Assembly (NCBI GenBank): GCA_035634055.1
Contig: DASQDR010000147.1
Span: forward strand, 1-64,000
DNA: 64,000 bases
DNA from: JAICTV01 sp035634055
GTDB lineage: Bacteria > Planctomycetota > Phycisphaerae > Tepidisphaerales > Tepidisphaeraceae
Direction: 5' to 3'
Position 1 is the stretch's first letter; each line of letters opens with the position of its first letter. This document shows positions 20,779 to 28,946 of the stretch, piece by piece. The position numbers and the translations under genes are program-made. The notes under the pieces were generated by a model. The model saw only the letters and a program-made list of their open reading frames with translations. It was not told where the DNA came from and did not search any database.

Positions 20779-23700
20779 TCACCGCCCTCGCGTCTCCTGC
20801 ACCTGCCCCGTGAGAAACTGCTTCAGCCCTCCGCCGACGTCCGCGAAGGTCCCGAGCGTGACCTCCGTGTCGCCGAGCATCCCGCTCACCTTCACGGTCG
20901 TCAGGCCGGATTGCAGGACCGAGAGGATCTGGTCGGCGTCGGCCAGCAGGGGGAGCTTCAGGGCGCTCAGCGGCCGCGCGCTGCCGACGACGTAGCCGTC
21001 GATGGGGCTGTCGGGGGCGTCCCAGATGTCGCGGATGGTGAGGTTGCTGGACCACGCCTCCACGCCGCGGTTGAAGTAGTAGACGCGGTCCAGCGACAGC
21101 GCCGAGCGCTGGAGCGAGAAGTCGAGCGACCCGTGGCCGTTGGGCGACTTCGGGGACGTGCCGAGCGAGGCGGCGTCGTAAATCAGCCGCAGCGCGCGGA
21201 TATTGACCAGGTCGGACTCGCTGATCTCCACCCGCCCGTCGCCCAGCAGCTCGTTGAGGTTGCCGGGGTTGCCATGGACGACCAGCCGCCCGGACAGGCG
21301 GGCGGGCATCGGTTCCTCGTCCGGCTTAACCGCGTGCACGAGCTGGTCGAGGTCCAGCCGCGCGAAGTTGACGATCAGGTGCGTCTGCTCGTCGCCGCCG
21401 GCGTGGCGCCCGCGCCGCGCCCAGATGCGGACGCGGCCGTCGGCGATGCGCAGGTCGTTCCAACCGAGCGGGCGCTCCCCTGGCGGCACCTTGTTCTGCT
21501 CCATTTCCGCCTCGCGCGCCGCCGCCTCGCGGTTCTCGGAGGGCAGCTCGTCCAGCACCACGCGCTGAGGCTGAAAGTTCGGCGCCAGGTTCATGAACGC
21601 GCTGAGCTTGGCGCGGCCGATGCTGGCGGTGCGAAGCCGCCCGTTCTCTGGGTTGAGCTGCACGCGCAGGCGCAGCGGCTCGAGCGCCCGCGGATCGCTG
21701 GCGGGGTCCACGGTCAGCGCGCCGTTGAACGTGCCGGAGAGGCCTTCCAGCGACGGCAGCAGCGCCGAGAGCCGCTGGCCGTCGATGCCGCTCCAACTGA
21801 GGATCGCGCTGGATGCGTTGGGATCATCAAGGTTGATCGTCGCCCGCCCGTTCGCGGCGCCGCCGGCGGCGGAGGAGGCGATGTTGTCCAGCGCCAGCGT
21901 CCGCCCCTGCATCGCGCCCGCCAGCGTCGCCTCTCCGATCGCCTGCTGCGTCGTCGCGAACAGCGCCCGCGCCTTCACCGGCCCGGTGGCGGACTGCGCC
22001 CGGGCGTCGACGACCAGGTTCGCCTCGGCCCACACGGCGGCCGAGGAGATCTTGCTCAGCGCAACCGGCCACGCCTGCACGTTCAGCGCGACCGTCGGCT
22101 GCTGGAGGTTTGCCATCCGCGCCTCGACCGTTGCCGTGGCCTGACCGGATTCGCCGTGGCGGAACTGCACCGGATCGATGCGGAGCAGGCCGTTGCGCAG
22201 GTTCATTTCACCGGTCACCTGCCTCGCCTGGAAATCCTTGGCGACAAGGTCCGTCGCGGTGAAGCTGCCGCGGGCGGCGATGAGGTCGCGGCGCGGCTTG
22301 GTGATGTCGATCTTCCACCCGCCGTTGACCGTGCCGCCGACGCCCGGCGTCCTGAGCAACTCGCCGATCTCCTTCAGCGAAAGCTGCTCGACGTCGACGC
22401 TCACGCGGAGCGAGTCGTGATCGGACATCTTGTCCGGCTCGTTGTAGGGCCACACCCCGCCCACCGACCACTTCCCGCCCAACAGCGCGACGTCGCGCAT
22501 GACGAACGCGCCGCTGCTCTCGTTGACGATCCCGTCCATCACGCCGCGAATGTCGCCGAACGGGCGGTCGAGCACGACCAGGTCGGTGCCGCGGACGGTG
22601 CCGGTGAACGCCAGCCGAAGGGGATCGAGCGTCCCGCGCACGTGCCCCTCGCTGCGGAAGCGCCCGCGCACCGGCGACTGCGCGTCGGCGCTCGCGTCGG
22701 GCGGGAGGTGGGTGGCGTAAAGGGAGAGCGAGACCGGCTCCGGCACGCCGAACACCAGGTCGCCGGTCGCGCGCACGTCCAGCTCGCGCACGTGGACGAA
22801 CAGCTCGTTGAGGTGGACGCGCTCGGTGTTGCCGTAGGTGTCGAGGTTGAAATCGAAGGGGCGCGGCTCGACGGCGGCGGGGCGGTCGGCGGTGGGCTCG
22901 ACGTTGACCGGGAACGTCCCGCGCCCGCGGGCGCGCAGAAGCCAGGTTTTGTCGGCGACGTTGTACCGCCCGTTGGCCGCCAGCACCTCCGCCGCCGGCC
23001 AGCGCAGCTCGGTCAGGGTGATAACGTCCTCGCGCGTGGCGATGCGGGCGGTGAGGTTCTCGATCGTCAACGGCAGCTTCGCGATCCACGCCAGCCGCGG
23101 GACGCCCACCGTCCAGTCCATGTCGTTCCAGTTGCGCCCGCCGCCGTTGATGGTGAGGTGCCCGTCCCAGTTGCCTTGCGGGGCTCGGCCGCGGGTGACG
23201 ATGGTCCCTTCGACGTGCGGCCGACCGGGGAACGGCGAGCGGATGTTGAGCCGCAGGTTCCCGCCGTGCGCCACCTGGCTGCCGAGGGCGAGGTCCTGCC
23301 AGACGCCGTGGATCTCGGCGGTCTTGGCATCGAGATCACCGGTGCCGTCGACCTGCGCCAGTCCGCCGAACGCGCCGACGCGGAGTTGCTGCGCACTGAT
23401 GACCGAGCCGTCGACGCTGACCGTGCCCGACGCGATCTCGACCTTCGGCAGCGCCTTGATCCCGGTGGTGACGACCACCGCCTGCGGGCTGAAGACGGAC
23501 CGCGGTCCGCCGACCTGCGCGGCGACGCGCCCGGTGGCGCCGAAGTTGGCGACCTGCGCCTCCTCGATGATCAGCCGCCCGCCGACCGAACCGTCGTTGA
23601 CGATCCCGGTCCAGCGCCCATTGGCGCGGATGGGGAAGGGCGGGTCGAGCACCCACGGGGTGAGCCACTCGCGCGGCGGCTCGGCGAAGAAGCGCAGCTC

Positions 23701-24330
23701 GTGCTTGAACTGCTCGCCCGGCGCGACCTCGCCGACCGCCTTGATCCGCCGGGGCACCTCGGCGTCGTAGCGGTAGACCAGCGGTCCATCGGGGTAGCCG
23801 GTAACGTTCAGCGGCGCGATGACCGCGCGCTGGTTCGATCGCTCGATCACGTTGATCGTCCCGTCGATCAGGCGCAGGCGAGGAAGCTTTGGCGGCTTCT
23901 TCTTGGTGCCCGGCTCGGGCGTGCCGGCGGTCGCGCGCTGGACCAGCTCGGCCACCTCCTGGAGGTTCCACTTACCGCCGGCGTCACGGCGCAAGACCAC
24001 GTTCGGCCGCGTCAGCTCGATGCCATTGACGGCGAACGATTGCGTCAGCACCAGGCGCAGGACCGACGAGTGGTTCACCTCCAGCCGCGGCACGTCGAAG
24101 AACGATTCGTCCGCCAGCGGCAGCGACAGCTTCACGTCGCGCAGCACCGTACGCCCGGTCCACCCGGTGGATAGCCCGCTCGCCTGCACGCGCAGCCCGA
24201 GGTTCTGCTGAACCAGCGACAGCACGATCCGCCGCGGGTAGTCCGTCCAGAACACCACCTGCACCGCGATCAAGACGACCACGAGGAGGACGGCGAGGGA
24301 GAGGAGGATACGTTTGAGCCAGCGACGCAT
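20779..24330 (-). CDS. Very large AsmA/TamB-like protein
   Basis: The ATG at 24330 opens RRWLKRILLSLAVLLVVVL, a single N-terminal membrane anchor, giving 1183 residues. The rest is long, beta-rich and repetitive. The N-terminal domain is AsmA-like (LSLVQQNLGLRVQASGLSTG, RDVKLSLPLADESFFDVPRL, VNGIELTRPNVVLRRD with GGKWNL). The C-terminal part has recurring LSGRLVVHGNPGNLNELLG and GVEAWSSNLTIRDIWDAPDS segments that resemble AsmA C-terminal repeats. Such proteins span the periplasm and are thought to move phospholipids between membranes. The role here is inferred from architecture. The 191-base upstream gap is AT-richer than the surroundings and probably holds the promoter. No neighbour shares an obvious function. 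Confidence 0.8.
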   Translation of the reverse strand: MRRWLKRILLSLAVLLVVVLIAVQVVFWTDYPRRIVLSLVQQNLGLRVQASGLSTGWTGRTVLRDVKLSLPLADESFFDVPRLEVNHSSVLRLVLTQSFAVNGIELTRPNVVLRRDAGGKWNLQEVAELVQRATAGTPEPGTKKKPPKLPRLRLIDGTINVIERSNQRAVIAPLNVTGYPDGPLVYRYDAEVPRRIKAVGEVAPGEQFKHELRFFAEPPREWLTPWVLDPPFPIRANGRWTGIVNDGSVGGRLIIEEAQVANFGATGRVAAQVGGPRSVFSPQAVVVTTGIKALPKVEIASGTVSVDGSVISAQQLRVGAFGGLAQVDGTGDLDAKTAEIHGVWQDLALGSQVAHGGNLRLNIRSPFPGRPHVEGTIVTRGRAPQGNWDGHLTINGGGRNWNDMDWTVGVPRLAWIAKLPLTIENLTARIATREDVITLTELRWPAAEVLAANGRYNVADKTWLLRARGRGTFPVNVEPTADRPAAVEPRPFDFNLDTYGNTERVHLNELFVHVRELDVRATGDLVFGVPEPVSLSLYATHLPPDASADAQSPVRGRFRSEGHVRGTLDPLRLAFTGTVRGTDLVVLDRPFGDIRGVMDGIVNESSGAFVMRDVALLGGKWSVGGVWPYNEPDKMSDHDSLRVSVDVEQLSLKEIGELLRTPGVGGTVNGGWKIDITKPRRDLIAARGSFTATDLVAKDFQARQVTGEMNLRNGLLRIDPVQFRHGESGQATATVEARMANLQQPTVALNVQAWPVALSKISSAAVWAEANLVVDARAQSATGPVKARALFATTQQAIGEATLAGAMQGRTLALDNIASSAAGGAANGRATINLDDPNASSAILSWSGIDGQRLSALLPSLEGLSGTFNGALTVDPASDPRALEPLRLRVQLNPENGRLRTASIGRAKLSAFMNLAPNFQPQRVVLDELPSENREAAAREAEMEQNKVPPGERPLGWNDLRIADGRVRIWARRGRHAGGDEQTHLIVNFARLDLDQLVHAVKPDEEPMPARLSGRLVVHGNPGNLNELLGDGRVEISESDLVNIRALRLIYDAASLGTSPKSPNGHGSLDFSLQRSALSLDRVYYFNRGVEAWSSNLTIRDIWDAPDSPIDGYVVGSARPLSALKLPLLADADQILSVLQSGLTTVKVSGMLGDTEVTLGTFADVGGGLKQFLTGQVQETRGR

Positions 24331-24521
24331 TGGGGGGGGAAATCCGGAATATGGAAGCACAAAGCACAAAACAAATTCAACATCGACAACGCGGCAAACG
24401 CGCGTGCTGCGCAGCCGTGCCGGTTTATCCCATTTCCGCCTTTGCTCCGATCCTGAATTGTTTCGTCATGCGTGGTTTCGTCATTCGACATTTTTGCGGC
24501 GCGGCCGCCACCATCGTCAGA

Positions 24522-25163
24522 TCACTTTTCCGCGGGTGGAATGTCTCCGATCGTTCTCGGGCCGAAGCCGAAGATCCACCAGTCTTCCCGCAGCGTCCGC
24601 CCGACGAACGGACCGGAGCCGGCGACCAGCTCGCCGGTGTCGGCCCAGTAGGCGACGAACGCCGCGCTGGCGAAACCGCGTTGCTTGGTGTTCTTGATGA
24701 TGGCCAGTTCCGGCGTGCCGCGGCCGGACGTGGCGTCGGTGCCGGTGGCGTCATTGGCGGCATTGCTCAGGTAGATCCCGGGGATGCCAAGCAGGTACTC
24801 GAGGCGGTCGATGCCGATCCCGCCGCTGCGCACCTCCAGCACCACCCGCGCGCGCTCGCGCTTCTCCACCAGCCGCACGCCGCCCAGCAGCAGCTTGTTC
24901 CGCAGTTCACCGATGAGGAACAGATTCTCGGGCGTCGGGTAGGCGCTGGAGACCAGGTAGGAGGCGTCGACGTACACCTCACGGTCGCGCAGCGCCTCGG
25001 CCGACAGCTGGTCGACCGCCCGGCGCGTCGCCTCGGAGAGCAGGAACTGCTCGGTCGCGGTGCGCGTCGGGTCGGTGACGCGAATGGTGGCGCAGCCGCG
25101 ACAGGCGCTGAGGAGCAGGGCGAGGAATACGAACTGGGCTACCCCGCGTTGTCGTCTCGACAC
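24522..25163 (-). CDS. Lipoprotein of unknown function (GTG start)
   Basis: The start is set by GGAGG (complement of 25171-25175) 7 bases before a GTG at 25163. That yields a compact lipoprotein signal (SRRQRGVAQFVFLALLLSAC) with the lipobox Cys at residue 21; a further-upstream ATG at 25190 is less likely. The 213-residue product continues with TDPTRTATEQFLLSEATRRAV, then an alternating alpha/beta domain (RDREVYVDASYLVSS, LRNKLLLGGVRLVEKR, ARVVLEVRSGGIGIDR, SAAFVAYWADTGELVAGSG). The TDPTRTATEQ segment recurs, to my recollection, in planctomycete lipoproteins filed as DUF6655. No function is known. It precedes the AsmA-like gene on the same strand by about 190 bases. Confidence 0.8.
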   Translation of the reverse strand: MSRRQRGVAQFVFLALLLSACRGCATIRVTDPTRTATEQFLLSEATRRAVDQLSAEALRDREVYVDASYLVSSAYPTPENLFLIGELRNKLLLGGVRLVEKRERARVVLEVRSGGIGIDRLEYLLGIPGIYLSNAANDATGTDATSGRGTPELAIIKNTKQRGFASAAFVAYWADTGELVAGSGPFVGRTLREDWWIFGFGPRTIGDIPPAEK

Positions 25164-25468
25164 TCCGTCGCCTCCGCGCCGCGCGCGCATGCCGCGGCCG
25201 CAACAACCCGCTTCCGCGAGATCCCGTGAACCCGCCGGCACTTCCACCCCTCCCGGGTGCCGCCCGTGCCGCCGCGGCGGCGCGGAGTGTATCCGACCGC
25301 CGCGCCAGCGGCTAGAGACGGATCGGCGCGGAAGGGACTTAGCCGCTGTCGGAAGCAGATACCCACCGGCGATCCGCTCGCCGTCAGGTCCTTCTTCCTC
25401 CGCCACCTCCCGAGCGTGTGTCGTCGGGCGGTGGCGGCGGCGGGCCAACCCGCCGATGATGGACGGGC
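25164..25468. other. Divergent intergenic region, no clear element
   Basis: This 305-base gap separates the lipoprotein gene (-) from the esterase gene (+). I see GC-rich simple stretches (CCGCCGCGGCGGCGCGG) near 25270-25290 but no convincing promoter hexamers, RNA gene or coding sequence. The only functional signal I can place is the lipoprotein ribosome site at its left end. Confidence 0.4.
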
Positions 25469-26344
25469 ATGAGCGACGCGCCGAACACGAAGTCAACAGC
25501 TGCGACCACCGCCGCCGCCACGACCCAGGCGGCCGTCGAAACCTTCCGCCTGTGGGAGGGTCGCGCCCCGCTGGCGGCGGGGGGCGAGCCGCGCGATGTG
25601 CCGGAGATCCGCATCTTCCGCCCGGAGCGCGCCGACGGCTCCAGCATCGTCGTCTGCCCCGGCGGCGCGTACCAGAACCTCGCGGCCCACGAGGCCGATC
25701 CGGTGGCGCGGATGCTGAACGGGACCGGCATAACCGGCATCGTGCTGAAGTACCGCCTGGCGCCGCGCTACCGCCACCCGGCGCCGCTGCTGGACGCGTC
25801 GCGCGCGATCCGCACGGTACGGGCGCGGGCGAAGCAGTGGGAGCTGGATCCCAAGCGCGTCGGCGTGCTCGGCTTCTCCGCCGGCGGGCACCTGGCGGCT
25901 ACCCTCTCGACGCAGTACGACCAGGACGAGCGCGACGCGCGCGATCCGGTCGATCGCGAGTCGGCGAGGCCCGACGTGTCGGTGCTGTGCTATGCCGTCC
26001 TCACCCTCAGCGGCATCTCGGCGCACACCGGCTCGCGTAAGAACCTGATCGGCGCCGACGCCTCGCCGGAGCTGATCGACGCGCTGTCGGCCGAGAAGCA
26101 GGTGACGCCCCACACGCCGCCGGCGTTCTTGTTTCACACCGCCGCCGATGCCGGCGTGCCGTTTGAGAACTCGGTGATGTACGCAACGGCCCTGCGCAAG
26201 GCGGGCGTGCCGTTCGAACTGCATGTCTACGAGCCCGGCCGGCACGGCGTTGGGCTGGCGGAGAACGACCCGGCCCTTAAAACGTGGCCCGCGCTCTGCC
26301 AGCGCTGGCTGGCGCTGAGAAAGTTCGGCCGCATGCCGGAATAA
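25469..26344 (+). CDS. Alpha/beta-hydrolase, carbohydrate-esterase-like
   Basis: The 291-residue protein lacks a signal peptide. The fold's landmarks are present. VVCPGGAYQNLAAHE (oxyanion region) is followed by YRLAPRYRHPAPL and a Ser nucleophile in GVLGFSAGGHLAA (Ser137). A late Asp in LFHTAADAGVP and a His in YEPGRHGVGLA complete the likely triad. This pattern is typical of small intracellular esterases annotated as acetyl-xylan or feruloyl esterases, which de-esterify imported sugars. The first 20 residues are Thr/Ala-rich and probably flexible. The neighbouring GH88 gene on the opposite strand fits a role in polysaccharide use, but the substrate is not determined. Confidence 0.88.
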   Translation: MSDAPNTKSTAATTAAATTQAAVETFRLWEGRAPLAAGGEPRDVPEIRIFRPERADGSSIVVCPGGAYQNLAAHEADPVARMLNGTGITGIVLKYRLAPRYRHPAPLLDASRAIRTVRARAKQWELDPKRVGVLGFSAGGHLAATLSTQYDQDERDARDPVDRESARPDVSVLCYAVLTLSGISAHTGSRKNLIGADASPELIDALSAEKQVTPHTPPAFLFHTAADAGVPFENSVMYATALRKAGVPFELHVYEPGRHGVGLAENDPALKTWPALCQRWLALRKFGRMPE

Positions 26345-26364
26345 GCTCGCCGCTCAGCACTGCC

Positions 26365-28017
26365 CTACAACGTCCCCATGTACTTGTTCATCGCCTCGAG
26401 GAAGTAATAGTCGCCGTAGATGAGCGAGTTGTCCGGCAGCGACGCCTTGCGCGGGACGTAGGCCGCGCCGTGGAGCAGGATGCCCTGGCTGGTCGAGCCC
26501 TCGGCAAGGTAGCTGGCGGACGTGAGGGAATTGAGGATCTTCTCCGCCGCCCCGAAGTACTTCGCCTTCAGGGGGGCGTCGGTCTCGCGGCGAGACAGCT
26601 CGATCATGCCGCTGGCGGCGATGGCGGCGGCGGAGGAGTCGCGATAGGCGGTCGCGTTGGGCGCCGTGAAGTCCCAGTACGCCACGCCGTCGGCCGGCAT
26701 GTGGCTGATGTAGTAGTCCGACACCTTCCGCGCCACGCTGAGGAAGCTCGCGTTGCCGGTCATCTTGTACGCGTGCGAGTAGGCGTGGATCGCCCACCCC
26801 TGCCCGCGCGACCAGGCGCTGGTGGCGCTGTACGCCTGCTTCTTGTCGTGCCCGACGAACGCGCCGGTCGTGCTGTTGAAGTAGCCCCACTGCGCGGTGC
26901 TGCCGTCGCCGCGCACGTAGTGCTGCGCGAGCTTGGTCAGGTGGGCGGTCATGCGATCGCGGTAGAGCGTATTGCCGGTCTGCTTCCACGCCCAGTACAT
27001 GAGCTGCGAGTCCATCGCGTGGTCGATCAGCACGGCGAAGTCACCGGACGGGTCGGTCGAGTGCCGCGTCCCGCCGGACGAGCGGAACATCCCAACCGTC
27101 GCGTTCCACTGCGCCATCTTCGCGTTGGCGGCGGCGAGCATCACGTCGCTGGTCTGCGGGATCGAGAGGTTCACCCAAGGGGTGTAGGTGCGGAAGCCCA
27201 TGTCGTCGCCGAGGCTCGTGTCATCCGCCAACGTTTGCGTCCAGGCGGTGGCGTTGAGGCGCATCGCCTTCTTCGGGTTGTGGTAATAGGCCTGCCACAT
27301 CGTGCCGGCGAAGAAGCCGCTGGTCCATCCGGCACCGTCGGTGGTGGTCCAGCTCCCGTCGGTGCCGGCGGCGCCGCTCCCCTTGGTGTTACTGGGGTAA
27401 GTGCTGGTGTTGTTCCCCACGGCGGCGCGGGTGACGGCGAGCTGCTGCTCCGCGAAGCTGAAGGCGTGGTCGATCTTGCTCTTGAGGTTCTGCGCCTCGG
27501 GGTAGAGCCGCGCGGTCGGCACGATCTGCCGGACCTGCGACGGGCTGCTCCACCAGAGCTGCGCACCGGCCGCGCCGGTGTTGTTGAAGTACTCGACCTG
27601 GATGTCCACCTTCTGCGCCGCCTGGAGCTGCACCGTGCCGGAAACCTCGCGCCACGGGTGGCTCGTCCAGTCGTCGATTACCAGGCGGTGGTTGACCCAG
27701 ACGCGGATGCCGTCGTCGCTGCCGGCATGGAAGGTGTAGGCCTCGCTGTAGCTCGGCTTGATCTTCCCGGTCCAGCGCACGCTGTAGGTGGATGGGGCGA
27801 TGGCGGCGGGCGGCGGGGTCTTGGTGAAGTCGAAGAAGACCTTGCCGTCCAGGCGAGTGACGTTGGAACCGGTGAAGTTGGCGTTGTTGAAGTACGTCGC
27901 CTGTAAACCGGTGCCGACAGCGACCGCCATCAGGCGGCGCGACTCCAAAGGCTCGATCATTGCGGCGGGGGCAGCAGCGGCCGGGCGGCGGACGGTGGCG
28001 AACACGGAAAGCTTCAT
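26365..28017 (-). CDS. Secreted PA14 + GH88 unsaturated glycuronyl hydrolase with LEPR-like tag
   Basis: The ATG at 28017 has a GGGAGGGG site 7 bases upstream, giving 550 residues. The N-terminus reads MIEPLESRRLMAV around residue 20-32, close to the planctomycete LEPR-XLL motif found just before mature domains of surface proteins. A PA14 domain follows (GLQATYFNNANFTG, YTFHAGSDDGIRVWVNHRLVIDDW, VDIQVEYFNNTGAAGAQLWW). The GH88 catalytic domain starts near residue 190, with WTSGFFAGTMWQAYY, DDMGFRTYTPW, VLIDHAMDSQLMYWAW (candidate catalytic Asp) and SAWSRGQGWAIHAYSHAY. GH88 enzymes hydrate the unsaturated uronic acid left by polysaccharide lyases. This fits the PL11 and PL22-like genes in the window. 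Confidence 0.92.
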   Translation of the reverse strand: MKLSVFATVRRPAAAAPAAMIEPLESRRLMAVAVGTGLQATYFNNANFTGSNVTRLDGKVFFDFTKTPPPAAIAPSTYSVRWTGKIKPSYSEAYTFHAGSDDGIRVWVNHRLVIDDWTSHPWREVSGTVQLQAAQKVDIQVEYFNNTGAAGAQLWWSSPSQVRQIVPTARLYPEAQNLKSKIDHAFSFAEQQLAVTRAAVGNNTSTYPSNTKGSGAAGTDGSWTTTDGAGWTSGFFAGTMWQAYYHNPKKAMRLNATAWTQTLADDTSLGDDMGFRTYTPWVNLSIPQTSDVMLAAANAKMAQWNATVGMFRSSGGTRHSTDPSGDFAVLIDHAMDSQLMYWAWKQTGNTLYRDRMTAHLTKLAQHYVRGDGSTAQWGYFNSTTGAFVGHDKKQAYSATSAWSRGQGWAIHAYSHAYKMTGNASFLSVARKVSDYYISHMPADGVAYWDFTAPNATAYRDSSAAAIAASGMIELSRRETDAPLKAKYFGAAEKILNSLTSASYLAEGSTSQGILLHGAAYVPRKASLPDNSLIYGDYYFLEAMNKYMGTL

Positions 28018-28112
28018 GCGAATGCCCCTCCCGCGGGCACGAACGGATGTCCAACCCTGATCATCGGCGCTTGCCCCCGCGGGACAAGAGACGCCATGGG
28101 CATCGTGACGTT

Positions 28113-28916
28113 TCAGGGGCCGGCGCGGGGATGCCATCGCGGGACGAGCCCGTCGGCGCGGGCTTCTACCGTTCCCTCGGCGGGGGTGAAGGTAACGGTT
28201 TCGTCATCGCCCAGCCGGGCCGCGATCTGGCTCCGCTGCCCGTTCAACAGGTACGCGATGGTGAACCGTGATGCGTCGGCCGCGTCCGGTTGTCCCGCGA
28301 AAACGGTCAGGCGATCCTCCGTCCTCAGTCCGAGCGAGAGGACCGCGTCGGCTCCGCGGACCACCGGGAACCGCAGCGGCGATCCCGGCGCGATGACCTC
28401 GTAGCGAAAGCTGAACTCGCGCGGACCGGCAGGGCCGTGCGGCGCGAACGGTAGCATCTCGACCACCACGAGACGTTCGGCGCCACCGACGGCGCGCCGG
28501 GCGCGAACGAACAGTGACGCGCTCGTGGAGGTGGTTGCAGCCGCGGTGGTCCAACGCCTCATTTCCACCACCGGCCGGACGATGTACCAGGCGGTGCCTC
28601 GGGCGGCGCCGTAGGCGGGGTCGCCGCCGGCCAATCGCCGCGCCTCGGCCGGGTCCTCCGTGTAGACCGGACGGTCGGGCGGAAGCGCGAGGCGGATGGC
28701 CTTTTGCTGCCAGACGTAAGCCTGCGTGGTGGCGTAAAGCGACCGGATCGAGCGCCACCTAACGATCGCGACCAACGCGAGCAGGGCAAGCAGGACCAGT
28801 GCCGCGTCCACTTTGTTGACCCGCCGCCAACCGCGCAGGGGCAGCGCGGAGGCCGGTGGTGTGGTTCCGTCGTCGGTGGCCGGTGTTGTCATGGTGGCCG
28901 GCGGTCGTTCGGCCAT
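28113..28916 (-). CDS. Membrane-anchored protein of unknown function
   Basis: The 267-residue protein has one clear helix near residue 40 (DAALVLLALLALVAIVRW) after a charged, Thr/Pro-rich cytoplasmic tail. The remainder looks extracytoplasmic and beta-rich, with AWYIVRPVVEMRRW, RLVVVEMLPFAPHGP, FSFRYEVIAPGSPLRF and SRFTIAYLLNGQRSQIAARLG. I do not recognise the family. An internal ATG at 28892 could also be the start. It lies 95 bases upstream of the GH88 gene on the same strand and 30 bases downstream of the GH57 gene, so a three-gene transcript is possible. Confidence 0.75.
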   Translation of the reverse strand: MAERPPATMTTPATDDGTTPPASALPLRGWRRVNKVDAALVLLALLALVAIVRWRSIRSLYATTQAYVWQQKAIRLALPPDRPVYTEDPAEARRLAGGDPAYGAARGTAWYIVRPVVEMRRWTTAAATTSTSASLFVRARRAVGGAERLVVVEMLPFAPHGPAGPREFSFRYEVIAPGSPLRFPVVRGADAVLSLGLRTEDRLTVFAGQPDAADASRFTIAYLLNGQRSQIAARLGDDETVTFTPAEGTVEARADGLVPRWHPRAGP

Positions 28917-28946
28917 GATCGACCCGCGCAGGCGGGCGGCGTTTGC

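Noticed and set aside
20149..24174. Very long + strand open frame opposite the AsmA-like gene
   Set aside because: Composition is Arg/Gly/Asp shadow sequence, and the minus-strand frame has a membrane anchor and domain structure.
24331..24521. Possible small RNA in the AT-richer gap upstream of the AsmA-like gene
   Set aside because: No stable hairpin with a U-tract and no promoter pair could be placed; it is probably an ordinary leader region.
28018..28112. Riboswitch upstream of the GH88 gene
   Set aside because: Only a CCCGCGGG-type inverted pair is present; no conserved riboswitch core was recognised.
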